This document shows, piece by piece, positions 1 to 8,109 of a stretch of 64,000 bases of DNA; positions within the stretch are counted from its first letter, which is position 1; every line of letters begins with the position of its first letter. The notes under the pieces were generated by a model that did no database searches, was not told the DNA's origin, and saw nothing but the letters and a program-made list of their open reading frames with translations. Position numbers and translations under genes: made by a program. The stretch covers positions 1,240,001 to 1,304,000 of the forward strand of contig NZ_CP053661.1 in NCBI RefSeq assembly GCF_013177315.1, written 5' to 3'. This DNA is from Thermoleptolyngbya sichuanensis A183. Its GTDB lineage: Bacteria; Cyanobacteriota; Cyanobacteriia; Elainellales; Elainellaceae.

Positions 1-170
1 GAGAATTCTGCTTTGTGCGCGATCCAAAACATTGGGCGCTGGCCCGGGCCGTAGGCAGCCATGTGCGGCAGGGCAAAGCATCGAGTAAAGCTCAGCGGCG
101 CGAGGATGGCATCGTAGAAGGCAAGGCTGCGCGACAGGTCAGCAACACCCAGCGAAAGATGGTCGAACAT
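1..170 (-). CDS. VOC (glyoxalase/bleomycin resistance) family protein, N-terminal part
   Basis: Reading the minus strand from an ATG at 168-170 gives an open frame that runs off the left edge. The first residues are MFDHLSLGVADLSRSLAFYD, the typical opening of a vicinal-oxygen-chelate domain: a beta strand carrying the first metal-ligand His, then the helix with the SxxFY signature. About 56 residues are visible, so only the first beta-alpha-beta-beta module is present and the substrate cannot be predicted. The start lies 27 nt after the stop of the 72-aa gene at 198-416 on the same strand, so the two may be co-transcribed. No strong Shine-Dalgarno (SD) sequence precedes the ATG. Confidence 0.8.
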   Translation of the reverse strand, partial: MFDHLSLGVADLSRSLAFYDAILAPLSFTRCFALPHMAAYGPGQRPMFWIAHKAEF

Positions 171-197
171 GGTTGGGGCAGGTGCAAGTATCCAGCC

Positions 198-416
198 CTA
201 ACGTACCACAGACAACTCATCGACAACGTGGACATGGCCGCGGCACACCGCACGGAGAACCCGGTTGATGGCGTAGCGTTCCTCTTCGCTCAATGAATCT
301 TCTAGGATTGCGGCGAGAAGACCGTAGCGATCTGCCAGCGTCAGCACGCCCGTTACACTGGCTTGGGCAAAGAGTTCAGCGATCGCACCGGGAAGTAGGC
401 TCATAGACGGAAGCAT
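198..416 (-). CDS. small conserved hypothetical protein, 72 aa
   Basis: The product is a compact, probably all-helical soluble protein. A hydrophobic first helix is followed by a segment reading TLADRYGLLAAILEDSLSEE and a basic end with RVLRAVCRGHVHVVDEL. It has no Cys pair, transmembrane segment or signal peptide. Small proteins of this pattern recur in cyanobacterial genomes as single-copy hypotheticals; I know of no assigned function. An internal ATG at codon 5 (404) is an alternative start. It lies 27 nt upstream of the VOC gene on the same strand. Confidence 0.6.
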   Translation of the reverse strand: MLPSMSLLPGAIAELFAQASVTGVLTLADRYGLLAAILEDSLSEEERYAINRVLRAVCRGHVHVVDELSVVR

Positions 417-738
417 GGTTAGTGAGAGTCTCTAAGGAAAAGTGACGTTTTCAGGAACGTAAAGCGATTCAGGATGTCTTAAATATCGGGGATTTCTCGG
501 ATTTGGGAAGTGATAGAGCGGGGGGCGATCGCGTGATTCTACCCGTAAGATGAAGTGACCCATCCGGTCGCCAAACGTGACCAAACTGGGGCGATCGCGT
601 GATGGAGATCACAGGAGGAACGGCGAAATGGCGCGCACCCTTGTCCAAAAACTCGGCATCAAACCCAGCACTCGCTTTCGCCCCATAGAAGAGGTGGGGA
701 CGTGAGGGAGGCAGGCTGACTTGCGGCGGGAGTAGAGG
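417..738. other. intergenic stretch with HIP1 sites and one short ORF
   Basis: These 320 bases lie between the 72-aa gene and the DUF3253 gene, both on the minus strand. Several GCGATCGC or GGCGATCGC octamers are present. Apart from the short plus-strand ORF at 628-705 I see no supportable gene, terminator or RNA. Confidence 0.5.
628..705 (+). CDS. possible 25-aa ORF, perhaps the remnant of a DUF3052-like gene
   Basis: An ATG at 628 is preceded at good spacing by a perfect AGGAGG (613-618). It opens a 25-codon frame whose product contains LVQKLGIKPSTRF and ends in EEVGT. The KLGIKP segment resembles the N-terminus of DUF3052-type proteins, which usually read KLGIKPGxR followed by a much longer domain. 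Here the frame stops and no continuation is visible in other frames. It may therefore be a decayed 5' end or a small peptide gene. The SD is the best evidence for translation; the family link is weak. Confidence 0.25.
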   Translation: MARTLVQKLGIKPSTRFRPIEEVGT

Positions 739-1008
739 TTACGAAACGTCCCCATTCCCCCGATCCGTCGCCTGCCTAAATCGAATTGGCCCCCTAGCGG
801 TCTGTGGGTCAACGGGGATGCCCTTCTGAGTGACGACAATCGCCCCAGATTTCGCCAAGTCTGCTCCGACCTCGCGCACCAGCGGCATCAGCGATCGCCA
901 GGTTTCGCCACCGAGCGATCGCGCCACTTCCGACGGGCAAATGCTCTTGTCGAGCCCGCGCTGTTGTACTTGTTTCAGGATGCACTCGCGAATCATGTCA
1001 GAATTCAT
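739..1008 (-). CDS. DUF3253 family protein, 89 aa
   Basis: The 89-residue product has the DUF3253 layout: an N-terminal helix with IRECILKQVQQRG, the conserved SICPSEVARSLGG turn, W-R-SLMPLVREVGADLAKSG, and a C-terminal beta part with GIPVDPQTARGPIRFR. The fold resembles a small winged helix, but no DNA-binding role is established. The start codon is only 32 bp from the flavin reductase start on the opposite strand, so the two promoters must overlap or share regulatory DNA. Confidence 0.75.
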   Translation of the reverse strand: MNSDMIRECILKQVQQRGLDKSICPSEVARSLGGETWRSLMPLVREVGADLAKSGAIVVTQKGIPVDPQTARGPIRFRQATDRGNGDVS

Positions 1009-1040
1009 GCCATCCCTCGTAATTACTAAACTAACCCTCT

Positions 1041-1670
1041 ATGGAAATTGACCCTGAGCTGCTGGAACCGTCGCTGCGCTATAAGCTGCTAATCGGCAGC
1101 GTCGTGCCCCGTCCGATCGCCTTTGTTTCCAGCCTATCGCCCCAGGGCGTGGCCAATCTTGCGCCGTTTTCCTATTTCAACGCGGTGGGACACATTCCCC
1201 TGGCGCTGATGTTTAGCGTTAGCCTGAAGCCCGACGGCAGCGAGAAGGATACCCTGCGGAACGTGCGCCCGCCCAGCGAAGGCGGCACCGGAGAATACGT
1301 CATCAACTTGGCGATCGAATCCTACGCGCATCAGGTGGCGGAATGCGCCGAGCCGCTGCCCTATGGCGAGTCGGAGTTTGACTATGTGAATCTGTCGCCT
1401 GCACCCAGCAAAGTGGTGAAGCCGCCCCGCGTGGCGGAGTCGCCCGTGGCGTTTGAATGCCGCACGCTGCAAATCGTTCCGGTGGGCCAGTTTCATGTGG
1501 TGATCGGGCAGGTGGTGCATCTGTTTGTGCGAGACGACGTGCTGGGGGATCGCAACCGGATTGACTCCGATAAGCTGGGCGCGATCGGGCGGATGGCGGG
1601 CTACGAGTATTGCCGTACGGGCGATCGCTTCGAGATTCCCAACGGCTTTCCCAAACCAGCCGAAAGCTAG
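1041..1670 (+). CDS. flavin reductase-like (FMN-binding split barrel) protein, 209 aa
   Basis: The product is a soluble FMN-binding split-barrel protein of the flavin reductase-like family. The conserved N-terminal segment VVPRPIAFVSSLSPQGVANL and then APFSYFNAV form the FMN phosphate and ring contacts. A central strand block follows (VINLAIESYAHQV, ECRTLQIVPVG, VIGQVVHLFVRDD). The C-terminus carries the family G-R-MAGYEYCR element. Length is normal for the family. Such proteins reduce flavin with NAD(P)H or act in small-molecule metabolism; the physiological substrate cannot be read from the sequence. It is divergent from the DUF3253 gene and is followed 56 nt later by the nucleoside deaminase on the same strand. 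No clear SD precedes the ATG. Confidence 0.85.
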   Translation: MEIDPELLEPSLRYKLLIGSVVPRPIAFVSSLSPQGVANLAPFSYFNAVGHIPLALMFSVSLKPDGSEKDTLRNVRPPSEGGTGEYVINLAIESYAHQVAECAEPLPYGESEFDYVNLSPAPSKVVKPPRVAESPVAFECRTLQIVPVGQFHVVIGQVVHLFVRDDVLGDRNRIDSDKLGAIGRMAGYEYCRTGDRFEIPNGFPKPAES

Positions 1671-1726
1671 CAAAAGGGTGGGATGATGGGGGACGTATCG
1701 ATTCGGTGTGATCAGGAGTGACCGAA

Positions 1727-2224
1727 ATGAGTGCTGTCAGTGAGCAGGATTTGGTGCTATTGCGGCGGGCGATCGCCCTGTCCCATAGCGCCCGCGAGCA
1801 TGGCAACCGTCCCTTTGGCGCAGTGCTGGCGGATGCGTCGGGTCACATCCTGGCGGAGGGCGAAAACACCCAGGTCACCGACCAAGACTGCACCGGGCAC
1901 GCTGAAACCAACCTGCTGCGGCAAATGGACAAAAGCCTCAGCCTAGACATGCTGGCACAATGCACCCTCTATGCCAGCACCGAACCCTGCCCGATGTGCG
2001 CCGGAGCCGTGTTTTGGAGCGGTGTAGGGCGGCTGGTGTATGCTCTCAGCAGCGATCGCCTCTACAAAACCCAGGGCGAGTCGCCCTACCAACTACCGCT
2101 CAGCGCCGAAGCAGTGCTGAGGCATGGCAAGCGCCCGGTCGAAGTGATTGGCCCGGTGCTGGAAGAGGAAGCTCTGAAAGCGTTCTCGGACTTTTTCTTA
2201 GTTGGCAAATCGGCTCAGAGCTAA
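1727..2224 (+). CDS. nucleoside deaminase (cytidine/deoxycytidylate deaminase fold), 165 aa
   Basis: Zinc-dependent deaminase. The HAE motif (TGHAETNLLR, His as zinc ligand and Glu as proton shuttle) and the PCPMCAGA motif (two zinc Cys) are both intact. NRPFGAVLAD at the N-terminus is typical of the guanine deaminase/CodA-like/TadA-like nucleoside deaminase group. The C-terminus ends in a helical FFLVGKSAQS tail. Guanine or cytosine are the commonest substrates of close families; substrate here is inferred only. A GTG at 1718 would lengthen the protein by three residues, but the AGGAG at 1713-1717 abuts it and suits the ATG at 1727. Confidence 0.85.
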   Translation: MSAVSEQDLVLLRRAIALSHSAREHGNRPFGAVLADASGHILAEGENTQVTDQDCTGHAETNLLRQMDKSLSLDMLAQCTLYASTEPCPMCAGAVFWSGVGRLVYALSSDRLYKTQGESPYQLPLSAEAVLRHGKRPVEVIGPVLEEEALKAFSDFFLVGKSAQS

Positions 2225-2313
2225 ATGCTGGCTTATGGGCTTCAGGCGCTCGACGGCTTTTGCTTGATGCATTAGTCGTCAAAAAATCGTCAAAAGTCAA
2301 AGATCGCCAAAAG

Positions 2314-3792
2314 TCAAAGGTCACCAAAATATTCGGGAGTGAAGCTGCCGTGTAGCCCGTAGGGAACGTGATGCCCTAGCCGCAGCGTGGCGATCGCCCC
2401 CCGGCCCAAATCCCGCCCATCCAGAATCACCAGTTCCGACTTTTGCCGCTCGGCATTGTAGATCAGCACCAGCACCCAGCCGTCATCCTCTGCGGTGGCC
2501 CCAGGCCGCGGCACAAAGATGGGTTCGCTGCCATAGCCGTAGGGCGCAGCGCTCCAAAGCTGGCGATCGCCCGTCTGCAAATCCACCTTCAGCACCCCTT
2601 GCAGCGGCGCATTGCCCGTCGGTTCGTGAGCTGCCCCGACAAACAAATAGCGATAGTCGCGTCCCACCCGGTCGGGATGCACCACCGGAAACTCGACACA
2701 GCGTTCGTCGAGCTTTTGCTGAGCCACAGAACCCGATGCCAGGTCGAAGCGAAAGCGCCAGAGTTGCCCCGGAGCCAGCGCGTCAAAATCCACCTCGCGA
2801 TAGTCCTGTCCCGGTTCTAGCGTCGGCAGCGAATCGTAGCTGATGGAGTCCACCACCAGGGTTTTGCCCGCTTCAAAGGCATTCACATGGTGAAACACAA
2901 ATCCTGAATTGACCGAAATCACCCGCTTCTCATGGTCGCCCCGGCGGGAAATGATCACTGCCTGCGTCGGCTTTTCGGGATGAAACTGGACGCACTCGCC
3001 CGCCCCCTTCTGCCCCAGCACAAACGGCAGCGGGTTAAACGACACGGCATTCTGGAAGAAGATGCAGTAGTGGGGCGTAATCACAAAATCGTGGATAAAC
3101 GCGAAACCGGGGACTGAGTGGCTATAGCGGCGCACCACGTCGCCTGCCGGGTTGAGTTCGTAGACCGTGATTCGCGTCGAGAGTCCGGGGCTAATGGAAA
3201 AATTCACCAGGCAGGGTTCGCCGCCGTCCAGTTCGCTAGCGGGGTCAACCCAGGGATGCGCCGCGAACGCTTCACCAGGCTTTAGCCCGCCCTTCAGGTC
3301 GTCGGGGCCCAGCGTTTCCAGGGTGCGCGGGTCGAGGCGATAGGGTTCGGCTGCTTCCCACAATGCCAGCAGCTTGCCGCCCCAGTAAATCACGTTGGTA
3401 TTGGCAATATTTTTGCGGCGCAGATCGAAGGCGTTTGACAGCACGCCGCCCGGTTTCTGTGTGCCAAATACGCCGCGATAGAGAATCTTCTGCGCCTGCT
3501 GCTCTGCGACAAATCCCTCGGTGCGGACAAAGCGATTGCGAAAATGGGCGCGACCGTTGCGGAGGGCGATCGCACACACCATCCCATCGCCATCAAACGG
3601 ATGCCGATAGCGCTGCCCCCCCAGTTCCAGCCGCCCCGGCCCATTGCGAAACAGCGTCCCCTCTAGCTCTGGCGGAATTTCACCTGCAACATCCTCGATG
3701 GCGTAATCAAGCTCTTGCTCCAAGGAGCGATAGCCTGTCTGCCAATCTCTGCGGCTGTAGGGGCGAGTGGTAGAGAGCGGTTGGGTTTGCAT
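2314..3792 (-). CDS. carotenoid cleavage oxygenase (RPE65/apocarotenoid 15,15'-oxygenase family), 492 aa
   Basis: Non-heme Fe(II) oxygenase of the carotenoid oxygenase family, which cleaves carotenoids or apocarotenals. The seven-bladed propeller signatures are visible: the LFRNGPGRLELGG opening, HPFDGDGMV, and the four iron His regions FAAHPW, FIHDFVITPHYC, FVFHHVNAFE and the C-terminal YGLHGSFTPEYF. The last motif is characteristic of the family and shows the gene is complete. I chose the ATG at 3792 (MQTQPLSTTRPYSRRDWQ). The frame is open to 3930, but that 46-residue extension is low-complexity and runs toward a tandem-repeat region. It is the last of three consecutive minus-strand genes. 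In Synechocystis the family member cleaves beta-apocarotenals; this specificity is inferred here. Confidence 0.9.
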   Translation of the reverse strand: MQTQPLSTTRPYSRRDWQTGYRSLEQELDYAIEDVAGEIPPELEGTLFRNGPGRLELGGQRYRHPFDGDGMVCAIALRNGRAHFRNRFVRTEGFVAEQQAQKILYRGVFGTQKPGGVLSNAFDLRRKNIANTNVIYWGGKLLALWEAAEPYRLDPRTLETLGPDDLKGGLKPGEAFAAHPWVDPASELDGGEPCLVNFSISPGLSTRITVYELNPAGDVVRRYSHSVPGFAFIHDFVITPHYCIFFQNAVSFNPLPFVLGQKGAGECVQFHPEKPTQAVIISRRGDHEKRVISVNSGFVFHHVNAFEAGKTLVVDSISYDSLPTLEPGQDYREVDFDALAPGQLWRFRFDLASGSVAQQKLDERCVEFPVVHPDRVGRDYRYLFVGAAHEPTGNAPLQGVLKVDLQTGDRQLWSAAPYGYGSEPIFVPRPGATAEDDGWVLVLIYNAERQKSELVILDGRDLGRGAIATLRLGHHVPYGLHGSFTPEYFGDL

Positions 3793-3927
3793 GTCAGATT
3801 TTGAGGGTTTGGCGATTGGAGCGGGTGTTGGGCGACTGAGTGCTGAGCAGAAGCAATGAGCGATTTTGGAGGTTGATTTGGAGGTCGAAACTTTTCGAGT
3901 TTCCAGCAGTGTTTTAAGTGTCCATTG

Positions 3928-4025
3928 CAAGGGTCAATTTCGAGGGTTCATTGCGAGGGTTCATTGCGAGGGTCATTTGTCAATCCGCCTGTCAATTCGT
4001 CTGCCAATCTGTCTGTCAATCTGTC
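3928..4025. repeat. two adjacent degenerate short tandem arrays (13-bp and 12-bp periods)
   Basis: From 3928 to 3977 a 13-bp unit related to AGGGTTCATTGCG repeats about four times. From 3978 to 4025 a different 12-bp unit related to TGTCAATCTGTC repeats four times (starts 3978, 3990, 4002, 4014). They fill most of the gap between the carotenoid oxygenase and the transporter gene, and the last unit touches the transporter stop codon. Confidence 0.75.
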
Positions 4026-5421
4026 ACTCCGCTACGCCGACCCCTTCGCCAATCTCTACGACGGGCTGCGTTGCTCGCGGAGTGGGGGTGTGGATTTCCA
4101 GTGTTTCATCCTCTTTGCCGGGGAGCCAACCCAGGAAAGGCAGCGGCAGCAGGGTGCTGAGATTGGTGATGATGACCAATAGCCACAGGTTTGAGAAGTT
4201 GTCTTCGGTTACGCCGAGCCAGTGCATCAGCCCTGCGCCCAGTTCGTAGGACACCAGCGCAGCCAGGTTGGTGATGGACATCAGCAGGGCGAAGAGCGTC
4301 GCTTCTACACCGGGCGGGCAGAGGCGGGCGGCCAAAATCAGCACGGGCATATAGGCGATCTGTCCCATGACGGTCAGGATCAGGCTGTCGCCCAGGCTAA
4401 ACCAGTGGTCATCAATGCCGATCGCCCGGTTTGCGTGGGTTACCAGCAGCAGCATGGTCATGCCCAGCAGCGTAGAAATCACAATCGTCCAGCCAAAGAA
4501 GGTGCGGAAGGGGACGGTGCGAAAGAACCGCTGGAAGAGCCAGATGCCCAGCAGCGAGGCCAGGCTGGTGACCAGACGGACGCGGCCCAGAAACTCTGGG
4601 GTAAAGCCGAGGTCGTTGGTGGTGAAAAAGAAAAAGGCGGATTCGGCGGTGGGTGTGGCCTGCCAGAGGAAGAGGAAGGCCGTGGGGAGCCAGATGGACT
4701 TTTGCGAAATAGCAGCCCACAAATCCTTCACCTGCGACCGAATGGCTGACCAGTCGGCAGGCTGCATGACGGGGGATTCGTCGATTAGCCCTGCCACCAG
4801 CGACACGATCAGCGGGAAGGTGGCTGTAATGGCAAACACGGTCTGCACCGAAAACCGCTCCAGCAAGAAGCCGCTGAGGTAGGCCGTTATCAGCCCGCCC
4901 AGGGCCGACGCGCCCCAGCAAATCGATTGCAGCGAACCAGACGTTTTGCTGGATTCCAGGCGGGCCCGCTCAACGACTAGCGAGTCCACAATCACATCGC
5001 TGACGGCGATCGCCAATGAACTCAGCGCGATCGCCAGCGTGGCGGCCCAGGCACTATGGACGACTGTAGACATAGCCACCCAGGCGATCGCCCCCAGTAC
5101 GCCCGACAAGATCAGGTACGGACGGCGACGATAGCCAAAAATCGGCAGCCCGTCAGACATAAAGCCAAACAGCGGCTTAATCATCCAGGGAATGGCAGCC
5201 ACGCCCAGCAGCGCCGACACCTGCGCCGGACTCAGCGCCAGGTCATCCTTCAGGAAAAAGCTGACCGCCAGCCGTGCCAGACCCAAAATGCCCTGCACAA
5301 AGTAGACCAGCAGAATCGCAACCAGTTCAGGCGTTGGGCGATTGCCAAATAGCACCTTCTCAGTGATGAATTCCGTGAGGTTTGCCTTGGCCTGCCCCAA
5401 GCCAGCGGAGGACTCAACCAT
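4024..5421 (-). CDS. folate/biopterin transporter family (BT1/FBT, MFS-type) membrane protein, 465 aa
   Basis: Integral inner-membrane or thylakoid protein with about 12 hydrophobic segments. Family markers are the early VYFVQGILGLARLAVSFFLK helix, then ALLGVAAIPWMIKPLFGF, SDGLPIFGYRRRPYL (the MFS loop-2-like basic motif) and AVSDVIVDSLVVERAR in the middle of the N-terminal half. This combination is diagnostic of the BT1 folate-biopterin transporters found in cyanobacteria, plastids and trypanosomatids, where a cyanobacterial homologue transports folates. Length is normal. It lies 107 nt after the RTX gene and 231 nt before the carotenoid oxygenase on the same strand; a functional link is not obvious. 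Confidence 0.88.
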   Translation of the reverse strand: MVESSAGLGQAKANLTEFITEKVLFGNRPTPELVAILLVYFVQGILGLARLAVSFFLKDDLALSPAQVSALLGVAAIPWMIKPLFGFMSDGLPIFGYRRRPYLILSGVLGAIAWVAMSTVVHSAWAATLAIALSSLAIAVSDVIVDSLVVERARLESSKTSGSLQSICWGASALGGLITAYLSGFLLERFSVQTVFAITATFPLIVSLVAGLIDESPVMQPADWSAIRSQVKDLWAAISQKSIWLPTAFLFLWQATPTAESAFFFFTTNDLGFTPEFLGRVRLVTSLASLLGIWLFQRFFRTVPFRTFFGWTIVISTLLGMTMLLLVTHANRAIGIDDHWFSLGDSLILTVMGQIAYMPVLILAARLCPPGVEATLFALLMSITNLAALVSYELGAGLMHWLGVTEDNFSNLWLLVIITNLSTLLPLPFLGWLPGKEDETLEIHTPTPRATQPVVEIGEGVGVAE

Positions 5422-5528
5422 CCAGTGTTAAGAAATATCAACAATGCCTTCTATCATAACCCCAATCTCTAGGCAGAGGTTGTCAGCTGGAGGGTAGATA
5501 GCAGACCAAGAGGGTTTACTCGGCAGGT

Positions 5529-6785
5529 CTAAACAATCAAGAAGCTGAGGGCGCTGAGGTTGGTGGGGCTGCTGAACGTGATGAATGCACCGCTGCTGCC
5601 AGAGGAGCCAAAGCCGCTGCTGCTGCCGTTGGTGTTGAGAAACAGCGTGCGCGACCCGGTGCTGTAGACAATGCGGGCGCTGCTGCTGGCGGCCAGGCGA
5701 TTGTTGGCTACGACGGCAAATTCGCTGTCTTGGCTAAACCCAAAGCCTCGACTGCTGCGGAGTCCGAAGGTGCGCCGCGATAAGACGATGTTGTCTGTGC
5801 CTCGGAAATCGGTAATGGTGTCGCGCCCAAAGTCGCTGGTTCTAAAGCTGCGATCGCTCCGGTAGTAGAACAAATCGCGCCCCTCGCCCCCGGTCAGCGT
5901 GTCGTTGCCGCGACCGCCTGTGAGGTCGTCGTCGCCCTGGCCGCCGCTGAGGGTGTCGTTGCCGTCGTTGCCCAGCAGTCGATCTGCGCCCGCGCCGCCG
6001 ACGAGGGTGTTGTCGTTGCGGTTGCCCGTCAGCGCGTTGTTGAGCCGATTGCCCACGCAGAGCCGCGCCTCGCCCCGTAGGTTGCAGTTCTCCAGCCCCC
6101 GCACCAGGAAATAGTCCACCGAAGACTCGACCGTATCAATGCCGCGTCCTGCGCCCAAAATGCGATCGCCCGGACTGTCGATTACAAAGGTGTTGTTGCC
6201 TGCGTTGCCCACCAGGATATCGTTGCCCGTACCACCATCCAGCAGGTCGTTTCCGCCTGGCCCACCAGAGATGCGGTCGTCTCCTGCCAGCCCCCGCAGC
6301 ACGTTGCTGCCGCGATTGCCCACCAGGACGTTATCCCCGTTGTTGCCTGTGCCGTTGATGTCGGCATTGCCCAACAACACGAGGTTTTGAAAACCCGCCG
6401 ACAGCCCCAGAGAACCAAGGTTAAAGGTAATGAAAGAGCGAATGGTTGTGGTGGTTTGGTTGTTGCTTTGAACGATGCGATCGCCCGGTGCGTCAATGAC
6501 GTAAGTGTTGTTCCCGGCTCCCCCGGTGAGCGTGTCGCTGCCTGCGCCGCCATCAAGCGTATCGTCACCGGCACCGCCATCAAGCTGGTCATTTCCCTCG
6601 CCGCCGCTCAAAAAGTCACTGCCAATTCCACCGTCTAAGCGATCGTCTCCTGCTTCGCCAAACAGCCGATCATCGCCGCCTAAACCCAACAGCGTATCGT
6701 TCCCAGCACCGCCAAAAATGATGTCATTACCAGAAGTGCCTTCTAAACGGTTGTTTTGAGAATCGCCTGTAATCGGAGTTGCTAT
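5529..6785 (-). CDS. RTX-type calcium-binding repeat protein, start codon uncertain or lost
   Basis: The protein is built of glycine/aspartate nonapeptides (GGxGxDxLx) in three blocks, separated by strand-rich linkers such as NTYVIDAPGDRIVQ and NTFVIDSPGDRILG. These fold as Ca-binding beta rolls in proteins exported by type I secretion. The C-terminal 100 residues end in a hydrophobic LSALSFLIV tail, as in other cyanobacterial members. The frame is open back to 6785, directly after a TGA at 6786-6788. The upstream codons are clearly RTX-like (NRLEGTSGNDIIFGGAGND), yet contain no ATG, GTG or TTG before a TTG at 6689. The codon after the stop is ATA, followed by ATPITGDSQ. Either a rare start is used or the 5' end has mutated. 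I annotate the whole open frame. Confidence 0.7.
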   Translation of the reverse strand: MATPITGDSQNNRLEGTSGNDIIFGGAGNDTLLGLGGDDRLFGEAGDDRLDGGIGSDFLSGGEGNDQLDGGAGDDTLDGGAGSDTLTGGAGNNTYVIDAPGDRIVQSNNQTTTTIRSFITFNLGSLGLSAGFQNLVLLGNADINGTGNNGDNVLVGNRGSNVLRGLAGDDRISGGPGGNDLLDGGTGNDILVGNAGNNTFVIDSPGDRILGAGRGIDTVESSVDYFLVRGLENCNLRGEARLCVGNRLNNALTGNRNDNTLVGGAGADRLLGNDGNDTLSGGQGDDDLTGGRGNDTLTGGEGRDLFYYRSDRSFRTSDFGRDTITDFRGTDNIVLSRRTFGLRSSRGFGFSQDSEFAVVANNRLAASSSARIVYSTGSRTLFLNTNGSSSGFGSSGSSGAFITFSSPTNLSALSFLIV

Positions 6786-7437
6786 TCAAACATCCTTGGG
6801 GTGCGTGAAAACGGGCCGTAACGCCTTAACAAAGTGCTGATTAACGCTGATTAACAAAGTGCTGACCTGAGCAGCCAGGTAGATGCTGGGCGCATCCCAG
6901 CTATGCAAGCCTGCTCTCATCCCCCAGCCCCTTCTCCCCAAAAGGGAGAAAGGGAGCCGAATTGGAAGTCCCTCTCCTAAAGCAGGAGAGGGATTTAGGG
7001 TGAGGGTTACAAAAGTGGGATACACCCTAGATGCTGATTAAAAGCCCATTGATCGATGGTCAAAAAATGAGGCAGAAATTTGCTTGAGAGCGTTTTCGCC
7101 TATTGACTATAGCGCCATTTTCCCAGGGCGGATCAACTTTCATTCAGCTTGACCTGGCGTACTTAGATGGCACTTTTTCTAGCAGTTTGAAGGGGGGCGA
7201 TCGCCCTTTTCAAAACCTTTGGACTTTTGGCAACTGGGGGCTGAGAAAGTTTGGCGCTGAGACATCCTAGTGCTAAAAAAATTGATCAGATCTGCGGCTG
7301 TGACTTTGCGAAAAGTGTCTAGGGCTGGGATTTTCCTGCTGCTGGGAGCGAACAAAATTAAAATATCGAAAGCGATAGCAACCGCTTGGATCGCTTGTGC
7401 TTGTATAGCTTGTATGGATTCCTGGATAGAACGCGCT
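6786..7437. other. intergenic region between RTX gene and lipoprotein gene
   Basis: About 650 bases. The part 6908-7015 is an interspersed repeat listed separately. The rest (7020-7437) is AT-richer than its surroundings and should hold the divergent promoters. I could not identify convincing -35/-10 boxes, a riboswitch or a small gene. Confidence 0.5.
6908..7015. repeat. interspersed repeat family B, copy 1
   Basis: The copy starts with CTCATCCCCCAGCCCCTTCT and ends with GGATTTAGGGTGAGGG. It contains inner inverted stretches of the TTCTCCC/GGGAGAA and CTCTCC/GGAGAG type. Related copies lie at 21360-21522 and 36649-36857. This copy lacks the terminal AAAGTTGCACATC seen in the other two. Confidence 0.7.
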
Positions 7438-7995
7438 ATGACACAATCTCTGCGATCGCCCTTCCCGCACAACCGTTCTGCAAGCCGCCCCTGGCAGCGT
7501 GTGGCGCTCCTGCTGGCCAGCCTGCCCATTCTGGCAATTAGCGGCTGCGAAACGCCCACTTCCACCCAGTATCAGGCCACCGCCACGACAACCTACACCT
7601 GGCTGGTGGAATACGAGGGCGCAAACCGACCAGGCGAACGGCCGCCCCGAATCGAAGAATTTGCCTCCACCTCGCTAGAAAATCGCAACGGTCAGAAACC
7701 AGAGGGCGCAGTCACCGGCCCCGACGACAAGGGACTCTGGTGGCCCGCCCTGCCCCCCAAGCCGACGATTGATGACATTGAAGCCCGCCAGCAGCGCCAA
7801 GAGCGACCTGGCACACCGCGACTCAACAAAACCGTTAACTACACCATCACGTTCCGTCGTCCCGGCGAAGACAACCGCACGCTGCCCACGCGCTACGAGG
7901 TCTATCGCCAGGTCGTCAAAGCCTACGAAGACCGCATTCCGCTAGAATTTACCCTCGACCCTGCCGAGCGCACGGTGCTTAAGGCAACGCCTTAG
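7438..7995 (+). CDS. putative lipoprotein, 185 aa
   Basis: The N-terminus is a lipoprotein signal peptide: an Arg-containing n-region (MTQSLRSPFPHNRSASRPWQ), a hydrophobic VALLLASLPILA core and a lipobox ending in LAISGC, which would be cleaved and lipidated at that Cys. The mature part is hydrophilic, rich in Pro, Arg and Thr, with a WLVEYEGANRPGERPPRIEEF segment and a C-terminal beta-like block (YTITFRRPGEDN, LPTRYEVYRQVVKAYEDRIPLEFTL). I do not recognise the family. An ATG at 7414 would add eight residues ahead of the signal peptide. Insertion sequence copy 1 begins 115 bp downstream. Confidence 0.7.
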   Translation: MTQSLRSPFPHNRSASRPWQRVALLLASLPILAISGCETPTSTQYQATATTTYTWLVEYEGANRPGERPPRIEEFASTSLENRNGQKPEGAVTGPDDKGLWWPALPPKPTIDDIEARQQRQERPGTPRLNKTVNYTITFRRPGEDNRTLPTRYEVYRQVVKAYEDRIPLEFTLDPAERTVLKATP

Positions 7996-8001
7996 TTAAT
8001 T

Positions 8002-8084
8002 AGGACTTACACAGTTGGACAATTTCTCGCGGGCGCAGCCAGCGAGAAATTGTCCAAAACCTAGAAAGCTTATCGCAAGTGCGT
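8002..8084. repeat. MITE-like double-hairpin element (family A), copy 1, inverted orientation
   Basis: It begins AGGACTTACACAG. The inner hairpin is TTGGACAATTTCTCGC, a GGCGCAGCC loop, then GCGAGAAATTGTCCAA. The AAGCTTATCGCAAGTGCG arm follows. The outer terminal repeat is imperfect in this copy. It sits just after the lipoprotein stop codon and about 25 bp before IS copy 1. Confidence 0.75.
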
Positions 8085-8109
8085 GAGTTTTGGTCAATTT
8101 TGGATTTTT

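Noticed and set aside
2443..2820. ORFs opposite the carotenoid oxygenase gene
   Set aside because: Antisense shadows with His/Gln-rich composition; the oxygenase frame carries all iron ligands.
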